DNA of 5,613 nucleotides from Melioribacteraceae bacterium (GCA_015486905.1 WFQV01000471.1:1-5613); one strand, 5' to 3'. Positions 1-5,613 are shown, numbered from the stretch's first letter. Numbers and translations: made by a program. The notes: generated from the letters alone by a model not told the origin.

Positions 1-897
1 TGGCTTACAAGTTTGCCGTTCTACCACATAGGTGGTTTTGCAATGATTACGAGAGCTTTGATTTTAGGGCACACACTCACCTTCCCCTCGGGAATGAAAT
101 TAAAAAATCTAAACGAAGCTTTAAAGAGGCAGGAGATTGATTACGCTTCTTTAGTGCCCACACAACTTTCCGAAATGACGTCAAACAATTTGAACTTTCT
201 AAAAAAATTAAAAGCTATTTTAATCGGCGGGGGTCCGTCTGAAAAGAAATTAATCGAGAAATCCCTTCAACTCAATATTCCAATTGCAAAGGTTTACGGT
301 TCAACCGAAACTTGCTCTTTCGTTGCCGCTCTGAAAGGGAAAAACTTACTTAAATATCCCGATTCTTCCGGTAGGGCAATTCCGCCAGCTGAAATAAAAA
401 TCCTTAAGGAAGACGGCACGGAAGCCGAACCCGGCGAGGCGGGTGAGATTGTGGTCAAATCTCCTACAATTGCCAAAAGGTATTTGAACATGCCTGTGTT
501 AACAAGTGAGACATTTCGTAACAAATACTTTAGAACGGGAGATTTCGGCTATTTGAACAAAGAAAATTTTCTCTTCGTATTATCACGGCGGGAAGATTTA
601 ATCGTAACCGGCGGAGAAAATGTTAGCCCCGCTGAAGTAAAAGAGGCACTGCTTAAAATAGAGGGAATCGAACAGTGTTTCGTTTTGCCTCTGAATGATG
701 CAAAGTGGGGAGAGATTGTTGCCGCCATTGTGGTTGGGAAAACAAATGACGCAAACAAAATAAAGCATGAACTAAGGCTCTATTTGGCAGATTACAAAAT
801 CCCGAAAAAAATTGTTTTCACCAATTCACTCCCTACCAATAGTCTTGGGAAAATTGACAGACAAAAAGCATTAGGGTTGTTCGACGATTCAAAGTAA
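1..897 (+). CDS. menE: o-succinylbenzoate-CoA ligase (MenE-like), 5' end missing
   Basis: This is the C-terminal part (298 residues seen) of an ANL-superfamily adenylate-forming enzyme. The frame is open from base 1 and starts in mid-protein with WLTSLPFYHIGGF, which matches the conserved 'LPLFHxSG' stretch of MenE, so a TTG at position 13 is not the true start. Visible motifs, numbered from the first seen residue: LIGGGP near 75-79, YGSTETCS (A5) at 99-106, YFRTGDFGYL (A7) near 176-185, the hinge RREDLIVTGGENVSP near 196-210, and NSLGKIDR at 280-287 with the catalytic Lys at about 284. The family activates o-succinylbenzoate with ATP and joins it to CoA in the cytoplasm, a step of menaquinone synthesis. 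The GGGP and GGENVSPAEV forms favour MenE over long-chain acyl-CoA ligases, but the N-terminal third and the upstream neighbours are outside the window. The TAA stop lies 26 bases from the end of the convergent channel gene, with no clear terminator between them. Confidence 0.8.
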   Translation, partial: WLTSLPFYHIGGFAMITRALILGHTLTFPSGMKLKNLNEALKRQEIDYASLVPTQLSEMTSNNLNFLKKLKAILIGGGPSEKKLIEKSLQLNIPIAKVYGSTETCSFVAALKGKNLLKYPDSSGRAIPPAEIKILKEDGTEAEPGEAGEIVVKSPTIAKRYLNMPVLTSETFRNKYFRTGDFGYLNKENFLFVLSRREDLIVTGGENVSPAEVKEALLKIEGIEQCFVLPLNDAKWGEIVAAIVVGKTNDANKIKHELRLYLADYKIPKKIVFTNSLPTNSLGKIDRQKALGLFDDSK

Positions 898-923
898 AAT
901 TCGGTCACGTGGATTTTAACGGT

Positions 924-1931
924 CTAAGCATTATTCCCCAAGCAATAATCATCAAGTTTCAAAAGTTTCTCTTTCTCACCAACGGCAATTAGTTTGTCGC
1001 CCGCTTCCAATTTAACAATACCTCTCGGATTGTAAATAAATTTGCCGTCTTTTCGGTGAATGGCAACAATAATAATATTTAATTCTTCTCTAATGGGAGA
1101 TTCACTCAACTTCTTATCTATTAACGGCGAATCTTTGGAGATAGTAACTTCCTCCAAGTTCAACTCATAATCTTTACTCCTTGCCACGCCGTCGATGAAA
1201 TCCATTACAGACGGTTTCAAAAGCAAATACATTAACCTCGAGCCTCCCAATTCGTAAGGGTTCACTACTCTGTTTGCACCTGCTTTCTTCAATTTCTTTG
1301 CTGTCCTTTCATCGATTGCCCGCGCTACGATAAACAAATCATGGTTAAGTTCCCGTGCGGAGAGGACGGTAAAAACATTGTCCGAATCCGACTGCACAAC
1401 CGCTACCAGACCTTTGGCGCGCTTTACTCCGGCGGCAAGTAATGCTTCATCGCTCGTAGCATCCCCTTCAATAAAAAGGTAGTTCTTTTCGGCTAAACTC
1501 TGTACCTCTTCAGAATTGTTCTCGATGATTACAAAAGGAAGTTTGTGCTCTTCCAAACCCTCTACAATTACCCTTCCCATTCTTCCGTAACCGCAAACGA
1601 TGTAATGGTTTTTTAATGCGGAAATTTTTCTAATCATTCTCGTCCTCCTAAAAAATTGTCTCTCTATTATTAACTGTGCACCTTTGCCACCAATGTAAGC
1701 AATAGTCATTATGCCGGAAATGATGATGAATATTGTAAAAATTCTACCCAATTCGGAAAGGGGCTTGACTTCGTTAAAACCCGTTGTGGTCAAGCTGATT
1801 ATCGTCATATAAACGGCATCTAAAATATCAAACGAAGGTTCAATTAACTTGTAACCCACGGTGCCGACGATAACAATTAAAACTAACGTCGCTATTCCAA
1901 ACTTAATCTGCTTTAAACTCTCCTTCTCCAT
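924..1931 (-). CDS. Two-helix potassium channel-like protein with RCK (TrkA-N/TrkA-C) domain
   Basis: The 335-residue product has the layout of an MthK-type channel. TM1 spans about 11-30, a pore helix about 36-47, the filter-like segment TTTGFNE 48-54, and TM2 about 61-81. A cytoplasmic TrkA-N Rossmann domain runs from about 108 to 225, with GYGRMG at 114-119 and an acidic Glu at 137 after the second strand, as in NAD(H)-binding RCK domains. A TrkA-C domain follows from about 243 to 330. Four subunits would form a membrane pore gated by ligand binding to the RCK ring. The filter differs from the usual TVGYGD: Phe replaces Tyr, and Asn replaces the second Gly. Selectivity for K+ is therefore inferred, not shown. 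The start is ATG at 1931-1929; just upstream is a tandem GAATTAA repeat and no good Shine-Dalgarno sequence. A strong ribosome binding site lies inside the gene before Met99. There is no obvious operon partner. Confidence 0.88.
   Translation of the reverse strand: MEKESLKQIKFGIATLVLIVIVGTVGYKLIEPSFDILDAVYMTIISLTTTGFNEVKPLSELGRIFTIFIIISGIMTIAYIGGKGAQLIIERQFFRRTRMIRKISALKNHYIVCGYGRMGRVIVEGLEEHKLPFVIIENNSEEVQSLAEKNYLFIEGDATSDEALLAAGVKRAKGLVAVVQSDSDNVFTVLSARELNHDLFIVARAIDERTAKKLKKAGANRVVNPYELGGSRLMYLLLKPSVMDFIDGVARSKDYELNLEEVTISKDSPLIDKKLSESPIREELNIIIVAIHRKDGKFIYNPRGIVKLEAGDKLIAVGEKEKLLKLDDYCLGNNA
1635..1649 (-). promoter_or_regulatory. Internal ribosome binding site and in-frame ATG for an RCK-only product
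   Basis: Read on the minus strand, AGGAGG (1649-1644) is followed by six bases (ACGAGA) and ATG (1637-1635). That ATG is in frame as codon 99 of the channel gene, between TM2 and the RCK Rossmann fold. Starting here would give a soluble 237-residue TrkA-N/TrkA-C protein. The bases also encode Arg-Arg-Thr-Arg, so chance or coding constraint could explain them. However, the match to a full Shine-Dalgarno sequence with good spacing is better than at any other start in the window. In archaeal MthK an internal start at the same place (Met107) yields free RCK subunits that complete the gating ring. That the same happens here is inferred. Confidence 0.55.
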
Positions 1932-1954
1932 TCTTAATTCTTAATTCTTAATTC
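1930..1954. repeat. Tandem 7-base repeat TTAATTC, about 3.5 copies
   Basis: Three perfect copies of TTAATTC (1934-1940, 1941-1947, 1948-1954) follow a partial copy ATTC at 1930-1933 that overlaps the start codon of the channel gene. On the coding (minus) strand this reads as GAATTAA units running directly into ATG. The repeat occupies the place where a ribosome binding site should be, and copy-number slippage would change the 5' leader length. Confidence 0.85.
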
Positions 1955-2142
1955 TACATTGCGTTTTTACCGCATTACAAATTCAATTATCCTTCGGAAA
2001 ATAGAGATTATTACTTAAAAATAAAAGTATTAAAAATCGGTACAGATTTAAAATCAGTGGCAAAAAATGATAAAATAAGAAAGAAGAAACAAGAAATAAG
2101 AAATAGTTAAACGCGAGACTCAAGAGGAAAGACCCCTAGACA

Positions 2143-2200
2143 GGTCCGACTACGCCCTCGCTGTCCCGCATTTGCGAGAGCTACGTCGCGCTACAGGTTG
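2143..2200. repeat. GC-rich interspersed repeat module, copy A
   Basis: This 58-base stretch begins GGTCCGACT and ends ACAGGTTG. It shares four blocks in the same order with copy B at 2252-2295: GGTCCGACT, ATTTG, CGTCGCG and ACAGGTTG. The middle contains a 5-bp inverted repeat, CTCGC (2157-2161) with GCGAG (2174-2178). ACAGGT occurs at both edges (2140-2145 and 2193-2198). It stands out as GC-rich in AT-rich surroundings. It may be a REP-like or other non-autonomous interspersed element; I do not recognise a named family. Confidence 0.55.
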
Positions 2201-2252
2201 GATGGATGAATGATTGCATAAATGGATGGTTGGATGAATGGATGGTTGGATG
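2199..2252. repeat. TGGATGG-type tandem repeat tract
   Basis: The tract is built from GGAT, GAAT and GGTT tetranucleotide variants. Its clearest part is a 16-base unit, ATGGATGGTTGGATGA (2222-2237), followed at once by a second copy (2238-2252) identical over 15 bases. It fills the space between the two GC-rich modules. It has no credible reading frame and looks like a low-complexity or minisatellite-like tract that could vary in length by slippage. Confidence 0.75.
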
Positions 2253-2295
2253 GTCCGACTTCTCCCGACGATTTGGGATTCGTCGCGACAGGTTG
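2252..2295. repeat. GC-rich interspersed repeat module, copy B
   Basis: This shorter relative of the module at 2143-2200 has the same four blocks in the same order. It contains a perfect 6-bp stem, CGACGA (2266-2271) with TCGTCG (2280-2285), around an 8-base loop, and an 8-base palindrome GTCGCGAC at 2282-2289. The stem differs in sequence and position from that of copy A, so folding may be kept while sequence drifts; two copies are too few to be sure. Confidence 0.5.
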
Positions 2296-2360
2296 AATGA
2301 ATAGTATCCTCAATTAAATTGTTGTTTTTTTGTCAAAATATTTTTGCTGTAAAGTTTTTA

Positions 2361-2396
2361 ATTCATAATTCAAAATTCATAATTGCGGCTTGCCGC
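2361..2396. repeat. ATTCATAATT direct repeat followed by a small GC hairpin
   Basis: ATTCATAATT occurs at 2361-2370 and 2375-2384, separated by CAAA. It is followed directly by GCGGCTTGCCGC (2385-2396), which can fold as a short, stable hairpin. The AT-rich words resemble the GAATTAA repeat at the left end of this gap. Confidence 0.6.
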
Positions 2397-2428
2397 GATA
2401 TGGATTGTTGGATAGTTGTATGTTTGTA

Positions 2429-2484
2429 GCCAGTTTGCTTAGCGTAGCGGGCAAACTGTGGCGTTTGATTTTTTTAGAGATTTT
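2429..2484 (+). terminator. Hairpin with downstream T-runs, possible terminator or repeat
   Basis: CAGTTTGC (2431-2438) pairs perfectly with GCAAACTG (2451-2458) around a 12-base loop. GCC at 2429-2431 and GGC at 2460-2462 could alternatively close the base with a small bulge. Two T-runs (about 2469-2475 and 2481-2488) follow on the plus strand, but the first is several bases away from the stem. There is no plus-strand gene upstream for it to end, so a REP-like element or a leader attenuator for the next gene is equally possible. Confidence 0.3.
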
Positions 2485-2560
2485 TTTTACAAATGTTTGA
2501 CCCCTTTTGTAGTCGGTTGTTTTTCAAACCTATACATAGCTTTAAAGGTACAATAATGAC

Positions 2561-2568
2561 TATATTTG
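2561..2568 (+). promoter_or_regulatory. Possible Bacteroidota-type -7 box TATATTTG
   Basis: TATATTTG fits the TAnnTTTG -7 consensus known for the primary sigma factor of Bacteroidota and lies 37 bases before the start of the LiaF-like gene. A clear TTTG -33 partner at the expected 19-21 base spacing is not seen, so this is a weak call. Confidence 0.3.
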
Positions 2569-2604
2569 CTTTACAATAATTAAATTTTTAGGAATAGGTA
2601 AAAA

Positions 2605-3264
2605 ATGGAACATCAAAGAAATCACGGGAATATTATTATCGGCTTGATTTTAATATTAATCGGGGTGGCATATTTGGTTGACAACTACGGCATTTTTAAT
2701 TTTAACGTACCCAATTTTCTCTTCCGCTGGGAAACAATTTTAATTATCATAGGTTTGTTTCTGCTATTTTCAAACCATTTTAAAACTTCGGGAATAATTT
2801 TAATTATCATCGGCTTTATCGGATTTTTCCCCAAATTATGGCCTTTGATTTTAGTGGGAATAGGGCTCTACTTGATTTTCAAAAATAAATCTTTTGTAAA
2901 AGGGAAAAATATTTCTTCTGCCGATTATTTTAACATTGAAAATTTCTTACACGGATGCATTAGAAAAATCACATCGCAGAATCTCAGCGGCGGGGAGGTT
3001 GCTACAATTTTCGGCTCTTGCAAAATCGATTTTAAAAACGCTCAACTCGCCGAGGGAGAGAACATAATTGAACTGTTTGCCATGTTCGGCTCGGTTGTTT
3101 TAATTGTTCCGTCCGATTGGTCTGTTGAAATCCGTGTCGAACCGATTTTCGGCGGCTTTAGAGACCGCAGAAAGGTAGAACCTCAATTGGTTCAAGACCC
3201 GACTAAAAAACTTGTCATTAAAGGATTCGTATTATTCAGCGGCGGTGAAATCAAAACAGCGTGA
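2605..3264 (+). CDS. Membrane protein with LiaI/LiaF-like transmembrane region and LiaF-like C-terminal domain
   Basis: The 219-residue product has four hydrophobic helices, near residues 9-25, 42-56, 62-75 and 79-92. Each is built on an I/L-rich word such as ILIIIG, followed by a charged segment KNKS. A soluble, beta-rich C-terminal domain runs from about 120 to 217 and includes GEVATIFGS and ELFAMFGSVVLIVPSDW. This matches the LiaI/LiaF-like transmembrane domain joined to the 'cell wall-active antibiotics response' LiaF C-terminal domain. In Firmicutes LiaF restrains the LiaSR envelope-stress system. Here no two-component genes are nearby, so the role in envelope sensing is only inferred. 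The start is ATG with a modest AGG (2596-2598) six bases upstream. The TGA stop is followed by a 157-base gap before the end of the convergent pth gene. It stands alone as a transcription unit. Confidence 0.75.
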   Translation: MEHQRNHGNIIIGLILILIGVAYLVDNYGIFNFNVPNFLFRWETILIIIGLFLLFSNHFKTSGIILIIIGFIGFFPKLWPLILVGIGLYLIFKNKSFVKGKNISSADYFNIENFLHGCIRKITSQNLSGGEVATIFGSCKIDFKNAQLAEGENIIELFAMFGSVVLIVPSDWSVEIRVEPIFGGFRDRRKVEPQLVQDPTKKLVIKGFVLFSGGEIKTA

Positions 3265-3421
3265 GTAATTCATTTAGCGTTTGTTGAAATGCTTGGAGAT
3301 GCAAAGATTTAAAGTTAGTAAAAGAAAATCTTCATTTTTCATTCGGGTACTCGTCAATCAAAATCCATCCGGTGTTCGCAACTCTAAGTTTCTAACCTAC
3401 TCATTCGTGCATTCGCGGCTT

Positions 3422-4012
3422 TTAATCGCTCCTTTTATCTCCTTCGATATTATGTTTACTAAAATAATCCAAAGCTTCTTTGAGTCCCCCTTGAATAAAC
3501 TTTTCCAGCAAATCAACTGCAAAATCAATGCGGGGTTGAATGGTTATCCACTCATCTTCCGAAAAAGGTGAGAGTACATAATCCGCCATCTGCCCGTGTT
3601 CAAAATTACTTCCAATTCCAAAACGAAGACGGGGGAAATCATTCCTCGCCAAATAATAAATTATTGAAGCCAATCCGTTGTGCCCGCCATCTCCGCCGGA
3701 GGGGCGTAAACGTATTTGACCGGGGTTAAGATTCACATCATCGGAAATAACAAGGAAGTATTCAATCGGCGGGCTAAATCTCTCAAAAACATCGGAAGTG
3801 GCAATACCGCTTCTGTTTACGTAAGTAGTGGGTTTAACCAAAATGTAATTCCCACCGTTAAGGACACCCTCGGCAATATAATAATCCCCTTTGCCCGGTT
3901 TAAATTGTAGATTATGTTTTAAGGCAAATGCATCTAAAATAATAAAGCCGATATTATGCCTTGTAAAGGAATATTCGCTGCCGGGGTTACCAATTCCAAA
4001 TAGGGCTTTCAA
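3422..4012 (-). CDS. pth: Peptidyl-tRNA hydrolase, TTG start
   Basis: The 196-residue product is a complete bacterial Pth, close to the usual 185-200 residues. It frees tRNA from prematurely released peptidyl-tRNA in the cytoplasm. Visible family motifs are GIGNPG at 6-11 with Asn9, TRHN at 17-20 with catalytic His19, KPTTYVNRSG at 60-69 with Asn66, SDDVNL at 90-95 with Asp91 as the partner of the catalytic His, and GGHNGL at 109-114. The start is TTG at 4012-4010. It places MKALFGIGNPG in register with the normal N-terminus of the family, and no ATG fits better. The gene begins 8 bases after the bL25 stop, without a recognisable Shine-Dalgarno sequence, so translational coupling to the upstream gene is likely. 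It is the last gene of the prs-ctc-pth cluster. Confidence 0.96.
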   Translation of the reverse strand: MKALFGIGNPGSEYSFTRHNIGFIILDAFALKHNLQFKPGKGDYYIAEGVLNGGNYILVKPTTYVNRSGIATSDVFERFSPPIEYFLVISDDVNLNPGQIRLRPSGGDGGHNGLASIIYYLARNDFPRLRFGIGSNFEHGQMADYVLSPFSEDEWITIQPRIDFAVDLLEKFIQGGLKEALDYFSKHNIEGDKRSD

Positions 4013-4020
4013 TTTAAGAA

Positions 4021-4668
4021 TTATTCTTCTTCGGATTTACCTTTGGAAATAACTTCCGGTTCGGCTTTCTCTTCTTCTTCGCCTTCTACTGCTTCTTCCG
4101 TTACTTCTTCGACTACACTCTTAGGTGGAGTAATGGTAAAAATAATTGCATCTTCAGCATTCAATATTTTAGCATTCTTCATCGTTACATCCTTAACGTA
4201 AAGCGAATCGCCAATACCCAAGTTTGTAATATCCAATTCAACTTTTTCAGGTATCTGACGCGGCAGGCACTCTACATCCAACTTATGAATGAATTGCGTT
4301 AAAATACCACCTTCTTTAACTCCAACCGAAGCGCCGGTGTGTACCACAGGAATTTGAACGGTAATTATTTCGCCGAATTTAATTCCTTGAAAGTCCACGT
4401 GGATTACGTTCTCTCTTACAGGGTCAAATTGAACATCTTTAAGTATTGCTTTAAATTCTTTTTCATCATCGGTTTTTAATGTAACCATGTGAGTTTCGGA
4501 AGTGTAAATCAAAGGGTTTAATTCCTTCTCGGCAATGTAGAAATAATAAGGTTCTTCCACATCCTTAGCATAAAACACTCCGGGCGTAAAGCCTTCTTTT
4601 CTCAATCTTTTTAAGTTTCCTTTGGAAGATATTTCTCTTTTCTTGATTTCAAATGTTAATTCTGCCAT
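4021..4668 (-). CDS. rplY: 50S ribosomal protein bL25, long CTC type
   Basis: The 215-residue product is the two-domain CTC/TL5 form of bL25, which binds 5S rRNA in the large subunit. The N-terminal L25 domain (about 4-92) shows SSKGNLKRLRKEGFTPGVFY near 14-33 and ends at HVDFQGI. The C-terminal beta domain (about 100-185) shows GVKEGG, VECLPRQIPEKVELDI and LGIGDSLYVKDV. The last 30 or so residues form a Glu-rich, probably disordered tail, common in this form. The start is ATG at 4668-4666, with a good AAGAGGA (4682-4676) seven bases upstream. It lies 27 bases after prs and 8 bases before pth, the arrangement also known in Bacillus, where ctc is stress-responsive; no stress promoter is visible here. 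Confidence 0.96.
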   Translation of the reverse strand: MAELTFEIKKREISSKGNLKRLRKEGFTPGVFYAKDVEEPYYFYIAEKELNPLIYTSETHMVTLKTDDEKEFKAILKDVQFDPVRENVIHVDFQGIKFGEIITVQIPVVHTGASVGVKEGGILTQFIHKLDVECLPRQIPEKVELDITNLGIGDSLYVKDVTMKNAKILNAEDAIIFTITPPKSVVEEVTEEAVEGEEEEKAEPEVISKGKSEEE

Positions 4669-4695
4669 TATTTATTCCTCTTATTTTAATAAAAT

Positions 4696-5613
4696 CTAAC
4701 TTTTATCAACATCAAAGAGCGAACTAATAGATTCATTATTGTGAGTTCTTAAAATTGCCTCGCCTAATAACTCCGAAGATGTTTTCACAATAATTTTTTC
4801 GCTCTTGCGTCTCATTTCAATTGAATCCGTAACGTAAAGAACTTCAATTCCTGATTCTTCTATTTTTTTAATTGCATGATTCGAAAGCAAAGGATGCGTT
4901 ACGGCACCGTAAATTTTCTTCGCACCGTTATTTTTCAGTGCTTTTACTGCAGAGGCGAAAGTGCCTCCCGTATCGATTAAATCATCAACTAAGAGTACGT
5001 TCTTGCCTTCGACATCACCAATAATATGCATAACTCTGGCAACGTTGTGCTTCGGTCTCCTTTTATCGAGGACAACAAATTGTACACCCAATCGTTTGGC
5101 ATAGGAACGTGCAAGTTTAATTCCTCCCACATCGGGAGAGACAACAACCAAATTCCCAACACTATGATTAAACAATCCTGAGAATATCGGAGAAGCGTAA
5201 AGATGGTCGAAAGGAATGTCAAAAAAACCTTGAATCTGTGCCGCGTGCAAGTCCATTGTAATTACTCTGTCCGCCCCGGCAGTTGTAAGCAGATTAGCAA
5301 TAAGTTTTGCAGAAATTGCCACACGGGGTTGGTCTTTCCTGTCCTGCCTAGCATAGCCGAAATAGGGAATAACGGCGGTAATCCTATTTGCCGAAGCACG
5401 TTTTGCAGCGTCAATCATTATTAAAAGTTCCATTAAATTTTCAGCCGGGGGGTGTGTGGACTGTACTAAGAAAACATCACCGCCTCGGATATTTTCCTTG
5501 TACTTAACCCAAATTTCACCATCGCTAAATCTTTTTAACTCAATCTCTCCCGGTTTAAGAGAAAGATAATTACAAATCTTTTCATTCAGCTTTTTACTGG
5601 CGCCGCCGGCAAA
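4696..5613 (-). CDS. prs: Ribose-phosphate pyrophosphokinase (PRPP synthetase), 5' end missing
   Basis: The frame stays open to the window edge, giving 305 residues that begin FAGGASKKLNEKI. Comparison with the family (about 310-320 residues) suggests that fewer than about ten N-terminal residues and the start codon are missing; an ATG at 5433 is internal. The enzyme transfers pyrophosphate from ATP to ribose 5-phosphate, making PRPP for nucleotide, His, Trp and NAD synthesis. Signatures, numbered from the first seen residue, are RFSDGE near 28-33, VIPYFGYARQDR at 81-92 (ATP-binding region), TMDLHAAQIQGFFD from 119 (metal and ATP binding), DKRRP (catalytic flexible loop), and the PRPP-binding motif LLVDDLIDTGGT. 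All key residues are intact, as in class I enzymes. The gene ends with TAG 27 bases before the bL25 gene and leads the prs-ctc-pth cluster. Its promoter is outside the window. Confidence 0.97.
   Translation of the reverse strand, partial: FAGGASKKLNEKICNYLSLKPGEIELKRFSDGEIWVKYKENIRGGDVFLVQSTHPPAENLMELLIMIDAAKRASANRITAVIPYFGYARQDRKDQPRVAISAKLIANLLTTAGADRVITMDLHAAQIQGFFDIPFDHLYASPIFSGLFNHSVGNLVVVSPDVGGIKLARSYAKRLGVQFVVLDKRRPKHNVARVMHIIGDVEGKNVLLVDDLIDTGGTFASAVKALKNNGAKKIYGAVTHPLLSNHAIKKIEESGIEVLYVTDSIEMRRKSEKIIVKTSSELLGEAILRTHNNESISSLFDVDKS

Larger units (their letters stand above)
1932..2604. other. 673-base gene-free region rich in short repeats
   Basis: No credible coding frame is seen on either strand between the divergent channel and LiaF-like genes. 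In order from the left, it holds the TTAATTC tandem repeat, an A-rich stretch to about 2110, a GC-rich module (2143-2200), a TGGATGG-type tandem tract (2199-2252), a second shorter copy of the module (2252-2295), two 10-base ATTCATAATT copies, the small hairpin GCGGCTTGCCGC, a larger hairpin with T-runs (2429-2484), and a possible promoter box before 2605. Promoters for both flanking genes must lie here, but I cannot place the one for the channel gene. A small RNA is possible but nothing in the sequence identifies one. Confidence 0.7.

Noticed and set aside
13..15. TTG at 13 as the start of the CoA ligase
   Set aside because: The upstream codons continue the conserved MenE sequence (W-L-T-S before L-P-F-Y-H), so the gene runs in from outside the window.
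1978..1985. TGAATTTG on the minus strand as a -7 promoter box for the channel gene
   Set aside because: It has one mismatch to TAnnTTTG and no convincing -33 element, so chance in AT-rich DNA is likely.
2143..2295. CRISPR array
   Set aside because: There are only two diverged modules, separated by low-complexity tandem sequence and not by a unique spacer, and no cas gene is present.
3304..3337. AAGATTT/AAATCTT stem followed by ATTTTT as a terminator for the LiaF-like gene
   Set aside because: The 7-bp stem is nearly all A-T, the loop is 15 bases, and the T-run is short; it is too weak to call.
3281..3571. A 96-residue plus-strand open frame after the LiaF-like gene
   Set aside because: Half of it lies antisense over the 3' end of pth, the predicted protein has no recognisable motif, and the rest covers the repeat-containing gap. 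It is best explained as a shadow frame.
5203..5424. Plus-strand open frame antisense to prs
   Set aside because: It is fully contained in the well-conserved prs gene, and its protein is low in recognisable features; a shadow frame.
5431..5433. ATG at 5433 as the start of PRPP synthetase
   Set aside because: Sixty upstream codons in the same frame encode the conserved N-terminal region (FAGGASKKL, RFSDGE, GGDVFLVQST), so this Met is internal.

Overview
The window carries six protein-coding genes, two of them cut by the window edges, on AT-rich DNA with one 670-base repeat-rich gap. It looks like a bacterial chromosome of the Bacteroidota/Ignavibacteriota (FCB) type. That is an inference from the AT-rich coding style, the weak or absent ribosome binding sites at several starts, a TATATTTG box before one gene, and the gene families present. 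No rRNA or other phylogenetic marker proves it.

Layout: (1) positions 1-897, plus strand: the C-terminal two thirds of an adenylate-forming CoA ligase, most like MenE (o-succinylbenzoate-CoA ligase, menaquinone synthesis). (2) 924-1931, minus strand, tail to tail with it: a two-helix potassium-channel-like protein with a cytoplasmic RCK (TrkA-N/TrkA-C) module. Its filter is atypical, and a strong internal ribosome binding site sits exactly at the junction of the pore and the RCK module. (3) 1932-2604: no gene; short tandem repeats, two copies of a GC-rich module, and hairpins. (4) 2605-3264, plus strand: a small membrane protein with four predicted helices and a LiaF-like C-terminal domain. 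(5) 3422-5613, minus strand: the housekeeping cluster prs - rplY/ctc - pth, transcribed from right to left (PRPP synthetase, ribosomal protein bL25 of the long CTC type, peptidyl-tRNA hydrolase). The gaps between these genes are 27 and 8 bases, so they are very likely one operon.

The prs-ctc-pth order is a known conserved arrangement linking nucleotide precursor supply with translation. The other genes are not obviously linked in function. I see no phage, transposase, CRISPR array, tRNA or rRNA, and no clearly new multi-gene system. The most interesting observation is the internal start in the channel gene. It would yield a separate soluble RCK subunit, as known for the archaeal channel MthK, and it has a far better Shine-Dalgarno sequence than the full-length start.
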